Source of the DNA: Otatea glauca
Lineage: Eukaryota > Streptophyta > Magnoliopsida > Poales > Poaceae
Direction of reading: 5' to 3'
Assembly: GCA_036346275.1 (NCBI GenBank)
Contig: CM070730.1
Location: 5,828,309 to 5,892,308, forward strand
DNA length: 64,000 nt
This document shows positions 23,231-33,889 of this stretch, piece after piece. The first letter of the stretch is position 1. Each line of letters opens with the position of its first letter. Below the pieces are notes generated by a model, which was not told the origin of the DNA, did not search any database, and saw only the letters and a program-made list of their open reading frames with translations. Made by a program: the position numbers and the translations under genes.

Positions 23231-23419
23231 TTTTATGTTCCCCACGAGTGGAAAAAAAATAATTTTAAGCGGACTGACTCCACTGGACGTGGGCGAAAAA
23301 AATTAAAAAATAATTTCTCGCGGACGCAGTCCGCTGGAGGTGGGGAGAAAAAAATATTCCTCGCATTGGAACCGCTAGAATAAACTGTTCAGGGCTAGAT
23401 TTGTAATTTCTTCGGATGA
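23231..23419. repeat. inner subterminal units of the MULE right end
   Basis: GC-rich words (GCGGACTGACTCCACTGGACG; GCGGACGCAGTCCGCTGG, broken by A-runs) alternate with GAAAAAAATT stretches. The last block mirrors the terminal one (AATAAACTGTTCAGGGCTAG compared with the TIR ATATACTGTACAGAGGCTA). Confidence 0.6.
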
Positions 23420-23878
23420 GAGGTTATTCGCGAAAAAAATTTGCGTGTCATGGTCCCACGCGCTGGCCTAACCTCCGCCGCTGCCTCGCCCGACGCCCAC
23501 GCCTCGACGCCGCCACGCCTCACGCTGCCTCGCCGCGCTCGCCTCCGCTTGCCTCGCCTCTCGCACGCCTCGCCTGGCCCCACCCGCTGCAATTCCAGCT
23601 GGCTTGAATCTGCTTTGGAACTCGTCGACATACGCCGCAATGACGAAAATTTTTTAAAAAAATTTTCTCGCGCACCAAATTTGCTGGATCTCGCCGGAAA
23701 AAATAAAAAAAAATCGCGGTCTGCGTCCGCTAGAACCGGAGAAAAAAAATTTAAAAAAATTTCCCGCGCAACCGGTCCGCTTGAATATACTGTACAGAGG
23801 CTATTTTTGCAAATTCGTTGCATACGAGGCTAAATGCGTAAAAAAAATTTATTCGGATGCTAGAACAGTAAAAATTTC
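23420..23878. repeat. right terminal inverted repeat of the MULE
   Basis: The reverse complement starts GAAATTTTTACTGTTCTAGC and follows the left end as described there. Confidence 0.85.
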
Positions 23879-23887
23879 GACAACAGG
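23879..23887. repeat. MULE target-site duplication, right
   Basis: GACAACAGG, 8 of 9 identical to the left copy. Confidence 0.8.
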
Positions 23888-24009
23888 GCGCGCAGCAATT
23901 TTTTTTTTTTGTCCTATCCGAACGTTCGCGGGAGAGGAGGACGTTATGTAGTTGAAAACACCGCGTGTCACTGACGTATGGACCCAACGGGTAAGCTGGA
24001 CCCCAGTGT

Positions 24010-24857
24010 CAGCTTCAAATAGGTGGCGAAACACACGATGCTTCTCTCTGTCTCTCCCGTTGCCTTTTCGAATTTAGGGAGTCGCGCCGTTTCAGGAAAC
24101 AACTGGAAGCTTCCTGGTTAGTTTGTCTCTCACTCGTGCTCTCTCGCGAAGCATTTCTCTTCTGTTGCTTTTGGTGTTCATAACGTAGGGTTTCCCAGGT
24201 CGGGGACGCACTTTGGTGGTGTAATCCAAGGGTAGCAGAGGGAGGTAAGGAGGTAGAGAGCGTCGGGGATCGGTGCGTTGCGGCTAGCGGGGACGGATTC
24301 ACGCAGGTAACCAGTGGAATTTCATTGGGGGATTTCGCGGAATCTGGCAGTTTTGATTGTGCGAACGGGGTTGGGCGTTTTGGGGGATTCAAGCTGAGAG
24401 GTAGAGACAGGGGGAGCAGTGGATTTTTGGGATGGTTTTCGTTTATTATTTGGTGCGATTTTCGCGGATTTGGGGGGTTTTGCTCGGGCCTCGGGCGAAC
24501 GGCTTGGATGTTTTGGTAATTGAAGCAGGGAGGCAGAGAGTGGGGCGAAGGTGCTGGCGGTGGGGATCAGCCGATCAGGTGTGGCGGCGAGCGGTGACGG
24601 ATTCGTCCAGGTAAGCGGTGGACTTTTGGGGTTTATTCGTTGAGTTTTTTGTGGGAATTTCGCGGATGCGTGAAGCTTTTGCTCGCGCGAACGGCTTGAA
24701 CGTTTTGGAAATGGAAGCAGAGTTGTAGAGAGTTTGGGGAAGGTGATGGCGTTCGGTATCGGCTGTGGTGGCGAACGGTGATTGTGCACGGAGGCAAGCA
24801 GTGGATTCGGGGTCAACGTAGGTTTTGATTTGTGCAACTGGTCGGATTTTGCAATAT
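24010..24857 (+). other. 5'-UTR-like host sequence with repeated units
   Basis: A pyrimidine-rich stretch (CTTCTCTCTGTCTCTCCC) near 24041 resembles a grass transcription leader. From 24258 to 24820 about four diverged units of 130-200 bp recur. They share GCGAACGG(C/G)(T/G)T, TTTCGCGGA and GACGGATTC(A/G)(C/T). Two units carry GCAG/GTAA splice-donor-like sequence (24306 and 24610). No coding exon was recognised. LINE B interrupts the region at 24858. Confidence 0.4.
24845..24857. repeat. LINE B target-site duplication, left
   Basis: GATTTTGCAATAT is identical to 33877-33889. Confidence 0.85.
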
Positions 24858-26212
24858 TTTTTTTAGATAATGGAAGCTTTTAATCTCTCGGCCTCTGCAT
24901 CATAAGATGCACACGGCCTACTATTTATTACAGTATTACAGCACAAATGCCATAATAAAGATTGAGACAAATATTGAAATGAGTTGCAACAAGCCATAAA
25001 AATACGAAACACAAAGTCTCAATCACATAGCATGTTACTAAATCTCCACCCATGCTTGCTGATAACATCACCTCTCGAGCCTCTGGACGATGCAGCACCG
25101 ACAATGAGCCCAACCAGTTGGTGCAAAAGTATACAACCTGCAATGGATTAGCAATTCGTTGTTTATCAAACACCATATTATTTCGACATAGCCAAATTGA
25201 CCAACACAAAGCGGCAGCCTCGACCAAAATGTGAGCTCTTAAATCCTTTCCCAACCCCACTAACCAGCTCCCGAACAAATTATTCATGCTTTTAGGAGGT
25301 TGTAGATTAGAAGCCGTTTGTATGACACGCCATGCGAAACGAGCAAACTGGCAATCAAAAAATAGGTGTTGTATAGCTTCCTCATTTTTACAGAAACAAC
25401 ATTTTTTGCTACCATTCCAATTTCTTTTATTGAGGTTATCCTTTGTCAAAAGCACCCCACGACGTAGGTACCATAGGAAAAACTTTATTTTTAGAGGCAC
25501 CTTAAGCTTCCACAATTGTCGGTTTGTAATCGGATATTTTGATGCACTAACGCAGATATATCGATCGAACAGAATTGTCCATTTTGATGTAGGGTCCATC
25601 GAAAAGTATCCCGATCGAGGATAATTGCACCTCAAAGAATCTTTGCAACAATCTCATGCCGTGGCCATTAAATTATTTCCCGTAATTGCCCTACGAAAAG
25701 ACATATTAAACGGTACATAACATATTACTTCAGCCACTGTGGCATGTTTTTTCCTGACAATGTGAAAAAGTCGAGGGTACTGTATACTAAGGGGTTTGTT
25801 CCCAATCCATACATCCTGCCAAAAACGTATTTGAGATCCATCACAAATGTGAAAAGATCCAAATATAAAGAAATGATGTTTGACTTTCATTAGGCCAGTC
25901 CAGAAATGAGAGTCCCCTGGCTGCTTTCTACATAAGAAAGAGGTTTATTCCCCATATTTTTTTTTGAGGATAGATTGTTAGACACCATTTTCATTTAGCA
26001 GCTTGAAAAGCCATTTGCTTAGTAAGCATATATTTTTGACACCAAGATCTTGAATGCCCATACTACCTTGATCCTTGGGTCGGCATAAAATATTCCACTT
26101 AGCTAGCCTGTACTTTTTTTTATGGTTGTCACTTTGCCAAAAAAATCTAGATCTGTAATAATCCAACCGCTTAAGCACCCCACGAGGTATTTCGAAAAAG
26201 GATAGTGTCGGC
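24858..26212 (-). pseudogene. LINE B ORF2 C-terminus: end of RT and zf-RVT
   Basis: The open frame 25635-24928 encodes the zinc-binding RVT domain, with LWKLKVPLKIKFFLWYL, CFCKNEEAIQHLFFDC and AAALCWSIWLCRNN, followed by a drifted tail. 26178-25978 gives RLDYYRSRFFWQSDNHKKK and KNICLLSKWLFKLLNE, the segment just after the RT. Frames differ, so small indels separate the parts. The 3' UTR carries the same GATGCAGAGGCCG motif as LINE A, then ATTATCT and an A-run. Confidence 0.85.
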
Positions 26213-28385
26213 GTTTTCGAGCGCCGGCAAGTAAATTTGTAAGTCTAGGGGGTCGCGCGTTCCACTCCCTGAATGGTTAGACTCGTGAGTCCAAGATGTA
26301 TACCGTTCGGCCAAAGTCCCTACCCAGTTCGGATGGCCGTATTGTATTGCTTTTGCACTATGTTTTCTGACGAGGCCCTAAATGACTTAGTCTCTCGTGT
26401 TCTTATGTCTCCTCTCCTCTCGCCTCCTTGAATCGCTTAGCCCCGCCTCCTTTATACGTAAGGAAGGGCGTGTTACATCGAGTTGGGAGGAAGAGCGAGG
26501 TGACCTATGCTAGAGCTCCGGCTCCTTCGTCCCGTGGACTGGGTCGCCACCCGCCTTGCCCATGCCGGGTTGGTAGCCTTGGGCCGAGTTCACCAGCGAT
26601 GGCCGAGCTTAGGGAGGAAGAAGCCGGCAGCCGTGACGCCCTTACGTTGACGCCACGCCGAGGCCGCCCGAGGCTCGAGGTGGTAAGGGGGCCTTTCGAG
26701 GCGATGGCGCAAGGGCGCCGACCGTGGCTGGTGCGCCGCGCCGATGTCGTTGAACGGCACGCGGAGGCATCGGCAGTTACTTCGCTGCAGCGGCCTGTCC
26801 CGCCGACCGCAAGGGCCTACCAAAGATGCCGCTTGGTGCCACCGATGCCGCACTGATGTTTGATAGGTTCTAGGCGTGGGTAGAGTCTCGCCGCTGGTGC
26901 GGCGGGCCACTCTTGTATCCGCTTGCAGTCGTGTGTAAAGTCGTGTAAAGTTTGAGTCTGTTGGCCTATAATGAAATTTTCTTTTCTTTATGAAAATGTC
27001 TCGCGATGAGTTTGCTTTAATTTTAATCGTGTGGGATTTCGCGCCTTGGTCTGCGAGGCGACCGGATGCCTCTTTGAGGTTCGGTGTCCGAGTGCTCGCT
27101 TAACGTCGTAGCTAGACAAAGGCCTTGGTCGGCAGGACGACCGGATGCCTCTGTGAGGTTCGGTGTCCGAGTGCCTTGGTCGGCAGGACGACCGGATGCC
27201 TCTGTGAGGTTCTGGTGTCCGAGTGCCTTGGTCGGCAGGACGACCGGATGCCTCCGTGAGGTTCGTGTCCGAGTGCCTTGGCCTGCAGGACGCACCGGAT
27301 GCCTCTGTGAGGTTCGGGTGTCCGAGTGCTCGCTTATCGTCAGTAGCTAGATGCGGTGCCTTGGTCGGCAGGACGCACCGGATGCCTCCGGAGGTTCTAG
27401 TGTCCGATCGCCTTGGCCTGGGCAGGACGACCGGATGCCTCCGTGAGGTTCGGGTGTCCGAAAGTGCTCGCTTAACGCCATAGCTAGACAAATGCCTTGG
27501 TCGGCAGGGACGGCCGGATGCCTCCGTGAGGTTCGGTGTCCGAGTGCCGTGGTCTGTAGGGGACGACCGGATGCCTCTGTGAGGTTCGGTGTCCGAGTGC
27601 CTTGGTCGGTAGGGACGACCGGATGCCTCTGTGAGGTTCGGGTATCCAAGTGCCTTGGTCGGCAGGACGGCCGGATGCCTCCGAGAGGTTCGGGTGTCCA
27701 ACTGTCTTGGTCGGCAGGACGACCGGATGCCTCGAGAGGTTCGTGTCCAATCGCCTTGGCTCGGGACGACCTGATGCCTCGTGAGGTTCGGTGTCCGAGT
27801 GCTCGCTTATCGTCAGAAGCTAGATGGTGCCTTGGTCGGCAGGGGCGACCGGATGTCTCGTGAAGTTCTAGTGTCCGATCGCTTTGGCTCGGCAGGGCGC
27901 ACCGGATGCCTCTGTGAGGTTCGGGTGTCCGAGTGCTCGCTTATCGTCAGTAGCTAGACAAAGCCTTGGTGGCAGGACGCACCGGATGCCTCTGTGAGGT
28001 TCTAGTGTCCGATCGCTTTGGTCGGCAGGACGACCGGATGCCTCTCGAGAGGTTCGGTGTCCGATCGCCTTGGTCTGCGAGGACGCCCGGATGCCTCTGT
28101 GAGGTTCGGGTGTCCGAGTGCTCGCTTATCGTCGTAGCTAGACGGTGCCTTGGTCGGCAGGACGCGGCCGGATGCCTCGTGATGTTCTAGTGTCCGATCG
28201 CCTTGGCTGTGCGCAGGCGACCGGATGCCTCTTTGAGGTTCGGTGTCCGAGTGCTCGCTTATCGTCAGTAGCTAGAGCGAGGCCTTGGTGGCGGAGGACG
28301 ACCGGATGCCTCTGCGAGGTTCTAGTGTCCGATCGCTTTGGTGGCGGGACGGCCGGATGCCTCGTGAGGTTCGTGTGTCCGAGTG
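26213..28385 (-). mobile_element. gypsy G5: 3' LTR part plus 3' region, cut by the gap
   Basis: The left end TGTCGGCG (26213) is the terminus of an LTR related to those of G3 (47396 and 60650), inserted after GGATAG in the LINE. The LTR matches for about 300 bases, then joins sequence homologous to the G3 3' region (about 48930-49330), including a TTTAATGAAAT-like stretch. A minisatellite follows from 27041. Gag-pol would lie in the gap, if present at all. The expected LTR start (GTATTCGTCA) was not found, so an internal deletion is likely. Confidence 0.7.
27041..28385. repeat. minisatellite array, about 51-bp unit with longer variants
   Basis: More than 20 units of the type CCTTGGTCGGCAGGACGACC + GGATGCCTCTGTGAGG + TTCGGTGTCCGAGTG. 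At intervals the unit is extended by CTCGCTTATCGTCAGTAGC + TAGAC, giving a higher-order pattern. Units differ by many 1-3 base indels. Open frames on both strands through the array are by-products. The array is cut by the N gap. Confidence 0.9.
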
Positions 28386-28485
28386 NNNNNNNNNNNNNNN
28401 NNNNNNNNNNNNNNNNNNNNNNNNNNNNNNNNNNNNNNNNNNNNNNNNNNNNNNNNNNNNNNNNNNNNNNNNNNNNNNNNNNNNN
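28386..28485. other. assembly gap (100 N)
   Basis: A run of exactly 100 N, the usual placeholder for a gap of unknown size. Confidence 0.98.
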
Positions 28486-29225
28486 GTAGGTACCATAGGA
28501 AAATCTTTATTTTTAGAGGCACCTTAAGCTTCCACAATTGTCGGTTTGTAATCGGATATTTTGATGCACTAACGTCAGATACATCGATCAACAGAGAATT
28601 GTCCATTTTGATGTAGGGTCCATCGAAAAGTATCCCGATCCGAGGATAATTGCACCCCAAACAATCTTTGCAACAATCTCATGCCAAAGCCATTAAATTA
28701 TTTCCGTAATTGCCCTACGAAAAGACATATTAAACGATGCAGAACACATTACTTGACCATTGTGGCATGTTTTTTCCCGACAATGTGAAAAGTCGAGGGT
28801 ATCGTATACTAAGGGGTTTGTTCCCAATCCATACATCCTCGCTAAAAACGATTTGAGATCCATCACAAATGTGAAAAGATCCAAATCTAAAGAAATGATA
28901 TTTGACTTTCATTAGGCCACCGTAAATGAGAGTCCTCGGTCGTCTTTCTACATAAGAAAGAGGTTTATTCCCATATATTTTTTTTGAGGATAGATTGCCA
29001 GACACCATTTTCATTTAGCAGCTTGAAAAGCCATTTGCTAAGTAAGCATATATTTTTGACACCAAGATCTTGAATGCCTATACCACCTTGATCCTTGGGT
29101 CGGCATAAAATATTCCGCTTAGCTAGCTCAGATTTTTTTTTATGGTTGTCACTTTGCCAAAAAAATCTGGATCTGTAATAATCCAACCGCTTAAGCACCC
29201 CACGAGGTATTTCGAAAAAGGATAG
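28486..29225 (-). repeat. second copy of the LINE segment 25466-26212
   Basis: Aligns base by base with 25466-26212 apart from scattered small indels, and continues uninterrupted through the point where G5 is inserted in the other copy (GGATAG/CATAAAC at about 29225). Confidence 0.9.
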
Positions 29226-31660
29226 CATAAACATAGGTAAACTGGTAAGTACGAAGTTTAGAAGTACTAATCGACCTCCAGCAGACAGATGTTTGCCCTT
29301 CCAACTACTCAAACGCTTCTCAAATCTTTCTTCTACCCCCTTCCAATCATTATTTCTCAGAGTTCTATAATGGATTGGTATACCAAGGTATTTGAAGGGA
29401 AAATTACCCAACCCACAACCAAATAATTGGGTATATTGAGTTTCAAAATTCTTAGCAGTACCAAAACAAAAGATTTCACTTTTGTGAAAATTGATTTTAA
29501 GCCCAGATAGTTGTTCAAATGCACATAACAATAACTTCATAGTTTTTGCCTGTTCTAAATCATGTTCCATAAATAGGATGGTGTCATCTGCGTACTGTAA
29601 GATGGATAACCCCTCATCCACCAGATGAGGTACCACTCCACTTATCATCCCAGCCTTTTTGGCACGATCTAAGATAACAGCCAACATATCCACGACGATG
29701 TTAAATAATATGGGGGATAAAGGATCACCCTGGCGGAGTCCCTTTTGAGTTTGGAAATATGGGCCAATGTCGTCATTGACCTTGATGCCAACACTTCCCC
29801 CGGTAACAAAGATCTCAACCCATGTACACCACTGAGGTGAGAAGCCTTTCATTCTTAAAGTTTGTTGAAGAAAAGGCCATTTAACCTTATCATAGGCCTT
29901 TTCGAAGTCCACTTTAAAAATTACACCATCTATTTTTTTCTTATACATTTCATGAATTGTTTCATGGAGGATAATCACACCATCCATTATATTCCTACCT
30001 GGCATGAAAGCCGTCTGTGTAGGGCGTACAACATTATCAGCAACACTGATAATCCTGTTAGTGCCAACTTTAGTAAAAATTTTAAAGCTGACATTTAGAA
30101 GACAAATCGGTCGGTAATGTTGTATTTGCTTTGCATCTTTATTCTTTGGTAGAAGGGTGATAATTCCAAAATTCAAACTAAACAGGGACAACACTCCAGT
30201 ATGTAAATCTTGGAACATTGCCATTAAATCATGCTTAATGACCTCCCAAAACACTTGGTAAAATTCGACTGGGAAGCCGTCCGGATCAGGTGCTTTATTA
30301 TGTTCCATTTGAAAAATTGCCTCCCCCACCTCGTTCTCAGTAAACGGCTGAGTGAGGAAATCATTCTCCATTACAGAAACTTGAGGGATATCGTGCTGAA
30401 CAGATTCAATCATTGTAAAATGATTGTTGTCTGGTGGTCCAAAAAGATCTTTATAATATTTTGTTATGTATTTTTTAAGCTGAACATCCCCAACTATTAA
30501 ACCCTCATCTTGCTCGAGTTGGAAAATACGTTGTTTCCTATGCTTACCATTTGCTATCAAATGGAAATATTTAGTATTATTGTCCCCCTCGAGAGTATGC
30601 TTCACTTTCGCTCTTTGATTCCATTTGATTTTCTCCTGACGTAACAACTGGGCGAGTCGCTCAGAAGAGCGTTGTTTAAGGTTAATATCCTCATTCGAAA
30701 GCCCAGTATGCTCTGATTTTTTGTCAAGTTCCTCAATAATGTGAATCAACTCTGTCTTTTCTTTCTTATATGTTTCGCTTGTATTCTTGGCCCATCCCCT
30801 TAATTTCTGTCTAAGGGTTCTGATCTTAAATTGCCATCTCGATAAAGATGTGCTACCCCTATGCTCATTGTGCCAACATTTCGACACCATTTCGAAGAAA
30901 CCATCCCTAAGGAGCCACCCCAGTTCGAATTTGAACATTGTTTGGTTCACCGTGTGAAAGGATGATCCATTATTGAGTAAAAGCGGAGTATGATCAGAAA
31001 GAGATCTATCAAGAGCATTAACAGTGACCAAAGGGAACTTCTGCTCCCAAACTGTGCTCATTAGCACCCTGTCAAGCTTCTCGAATGTAGGATTATTCAA
31101 TGTATTTGCCCATGTAAATCGACGACCAGATAATTCAATCTCTCTCAGATCCAAGCTGTCAATGACTGCATTGAATAAGAAAGGCCATCTAGGATGAAAA
31201 TTAGCATTATTCTTTTCGTCTTGTCGTCTAATCATGTTGAAATCACCCCCTATTAATATAGGTAATGATTCCTTGTTGCAAACATGGACTAATTCAAATA
31301 AAAATTTCTCTTTTAATCGAGGTTGTGCCGCACCATACACACCACAAGACTCCATTGAAATCCATCATCTTTATTTCTTAAGTGAAACTTCACATAGAAG
31401 TCTCCTTCATCAATGGAGCCAATATCAAAAGATGATAATTTGACCCCACAAGGATCCCACCAGACGCCCACGAGATGGCATACAAAGTACAAAGAAAATC
31501 TTCTATACCACCAAGATGTTTTAGGCAAGATGTTGAAAACTCACTCTTACAGTTTCAAGAAGTGCAACAAAATCGATATGTTGCTCCTTGACTAACTCAA
31601 ACATATCTATACTTAGCCAAGTCACCAAGACCTCTCGCTATTCCAAAAGATACCTTTCAT
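28965..31660 (-). pseudogene. LINE B ORF2: endonuclease and reverse transcriptase
   Basis: The main frame 31355-28965 (796 codons) holds the C-terminal endonuclease with GGDFN (residues 36-40) and SDHTPLLL (about 120-127), a long charged linker, and then the RT. The RT shows HYRPICLLNV, KVDFEKAYDKV, KGLRQGDPLSP and YADD (about 588-591; 29594-29583). The N-terminal endonuclease (31660-31356) is in other frames: RGLGDLAK, SCLKHLGG and FHLRNKDDGFQW are visible at about 31640-31340 with stops between. The continuation toward zf-RVT is damaged near 28960. The RT core itself is open and catalytic residues are kept, suggesting fairly recent activity. It is now defective because of breaks on both sides. 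Confidence 0.9.
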
Positions 31661-33876
31661 TTATTTTGTTTTCTTTATTTTTGGTGGGCGACCTCTCCGA
31701 GGCTTTATGGTATATATATCACTACATAAGTGATCATTATCCTTGACCAACATCTCATCAGATAAATCACTACATAAGTGATTAAGAGTATTAGTATCAA
31801 GAGATTCTTGATCCTCTTCCTCTGAAACATGATGAGCATTCTGATGTTTAGATGCTTTGTTCATTGAGACTTTCATACGATCCACTTCTATTTTTTATCA
31901 TTTCAATCGACTTCGCAACATCATTCTTGTTTTTGCCCAAAGAAATACCAACATTAAACAGGTCTGAAGTTATGCGAGAATTAGAAAATGAAAGAAATGA
32001 AGTGTTAAGAATACCTTTGGGAACTTCCAAGTTACGGATATAAGCCCTGTGCTTAGCCTTCTCCATGGTATCCAATTCAGCTAGCGCCACCCCACCAGGC
32101 ACGATAGGGATGTTCAGCCTCCAACTCCTGCGTGGTCCCGTCGGCATAGAATCTGAAGAAGAGATGACAACAGGAAGTTCCATCACATCACATGCCAAAG
32201 GAACCTTGATGCTATGCACTGAATTATTGGACATAAGGGAATCGGCCACTCCATCTAGAGGCGCGCTATCATCACTTGCAGGAAGAGGATCGCCATGAAA
32301 CTCTACCATAGGAACCATAGAAACAGGACCCACTGTATCATCCTCCATCTTGGTAGCAATGCCCAAACCAATATCATCCTTGTGCACATCGGCAGCAATA
32401 ATAACTTTTTCTGAATCAGCATCATCATCCAATTCCACCGAATGGTCAGTAATCTCTCAACTGACTGCATCCTCTTTAGAGCTAACTACTTCATTCGGTT
32501 CCACTGTAGAGACAACATCTTCTCTCCCAACTACATTCATCTCAGTATCTTTGTTTTCATCTGAAGCAAAATTAACATGATTCAGACTGACTGCAACCTC
32601 CAAGTCGTAACCACCATGCATTAGGACAATAGGCACCAGCACCGATCCATTAGACACCTCCTGTACTTTTGGCACTAGCTGCACTGGAGAGGCCACATGA
32701 AAAAAAACTTGATCCTTGATACCCTTTGCTGATTGCATTGGGACATCATGAGCTACTGAGTGATGATCAGAATATGAACCCTCCTGAGTAATCTTAGACC
32801 TCTTATTATCTCTGTCATGCATTTGCTCATCCTCATCCATCTGTTGCTTACCTTTTCCATGATCCTCCCCATCAGGCTGATCTACATTATTTGTGCCCAC
32901 TTGATCCTTGTTCTCAACCACAAAAAAATCTCATAGAGAGCATCTCCAACACAAATATCTGTGCTATCAGGAACTAGGCTTGCATCGGTCACATCAACAT
33001 GTAAACGTACAATGCCCTTTTTCCTCATACTCACCATGTCAACAAATTGTGTGGCGCCAAGAATGGAACCCACAACACACAAAGACAAGTAATCCCGAAT
33101 CTCAAAAGGAACTCCATAAACCTGTACCCAAATTTTTTGAAGCTGCAACTTGGCATCTGCTCTCGGAGTCCATTCCTCAAAAAACATAACCACTCCATCT
33201 TGATTCTTCACCTTTACCTCCCCAATGCTTGTCAAACGCAACAACTCAATCTTCGATGGAAAAGTAACCAAGAAAGAATTCCGACCATGCTCTTTAACCT
33301 CCCATTGCCATTTAATAGGAATCACCCTTTGAAGCTCCTCGCGCATCCTATCAGCAGACCATTGACTCCCTACTATACGAACCAAAGCCATCTTGTTGTC
33401 ACTGCGGGGTTTCTTATTTCCTGAGAAAGGAATTTGATAGAACCCGAGACCATCTGCTGCATAACCACATAAATTTGCAGTAGGTTTTGGTAATTTTAGC
33501 AAAGGACACTTACTGGCTATGTGTTGATCATCTTCGCAAATGTCATAAGACACCATAGCTTGGCAATTAGCAATAGAATGGCCTTTTTTCTGACAACGAG
33601 AACACAAGAGTTTGGTAGTATCATGAACTTCTGAAGTTTTTGGAACTCCTGACTCACTTGCTGTCCTATGCACCGACACCTCAGGTTGAACTTCAGCCAT
33701 AGAAGCCAATGCCTTGCTGTTAGATGTACCACGGCCAAGCCCACCATGTCCCCGACCTTCAGTATTGTGTCTTCCACCCGGACGTCCACGACCACGGCCG
33801 ATGAACCGCGGTTGCCAGCGAGATCTGCCCCTAGTGTATCCTTGGCCACGGAAGCCAGTGGTACCTCGAACAGCGA
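31661..33876 (-). pseudogene. LINE B ORF1: nucleic-acid-binding protein (CCHC + DUF4283-like)
   Basis: The frame from about 33886 to 32882 begins with an Arg/Gly-rich RNA-binding region (RGRG repeats). It contains CSRCQKKGHSIANC, a CCHC knuckle, then a second CxxD...HIASKC half-knuckle. Next is a DUF4283-like block (MREELQRVIPIKWQWEV, FEEWTPRADAKLQLQKIWVQ). After a frameshift near 32900 the hydrophilic tail continues (32921-32457). It passes one in-frame TGA and goes on in the same frame (32438-31848), ending in a basic PRRGRPPK stretch (about 31690, AT-hook-like). A natural start ATG (33915-33920, MAKKKK-like) would lie beyond the target duplication and in another frame, so the true 5' end of ORF1 is probably missing. 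Confidence 0.8.
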
Positions 33877-33889
33877 GATTTTGCAATAT
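33877..33889. repeat. LINE B target-site duplication, right
   Basis: GATTTTGCAATAT, identical to 24845-24857. Confidence 0.85.

Larger units (their letters stand above)
11905..23878 (+). mobile_element. large multi-gene Mutator-like element (MULE), 11974 bp
   Basis: It is defined by long terminal inverted repeats (left 11905 onward, right ending 23878) and a 9-bp target duplication. It carries four same-strand gene remnants in order: a mudrA-like transposase, a plant mobile domain protein, a GRF zinc-finger/TM protein and a Myb/SANT-like protein. Tandem repeats lie in both subterminal regions. All genes have frameshifts or stops in this sequence, so it is probably non-autonomous now, unless part of the damage is consensus error. 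Confidence 0.9.
24858..33876 (-). mobile_element. L1-type LINE copy B with nested gypsy piece and gap
   Basis: Minus-strand LINE with ORF1 (CCHC and DUF4283-like) and ORF2 (endonuclease, RT, zf-RVT), bounded by a perfect 13-bp target duplication. The short poly(A) lies at the 24858 end. A gypsy segment (26213-28385), an N gap, and a repeated 740-bp LINE segment sit inside it. Confidence 0.85.

Noticed and set aside
24322..24837. 171-codon minus-strand frame
   Set aside because: Pro/Ser/Lys-rich translation of the repeated 5'-UTR-like units; repeats explain the open frame.
26988..28190. Long open frames on both strands through the minisatellite (for example 237 codons, minus)
   Set aside because: They are repeats of the same short peptide in every frame, produced by the stop-poor unit.
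27041..28385. Regularly spaced repeats that might suggest a CRISPR-like array
   Set aside because: Units are contiguous, about 51 bp, with no unique spacers, and lie in a plant gypsy element; it is a minisatellite.
28145..28660. Open frames running across the N gap
   Set aside because: They contain undefined residues and are translation artefacts of the gap.
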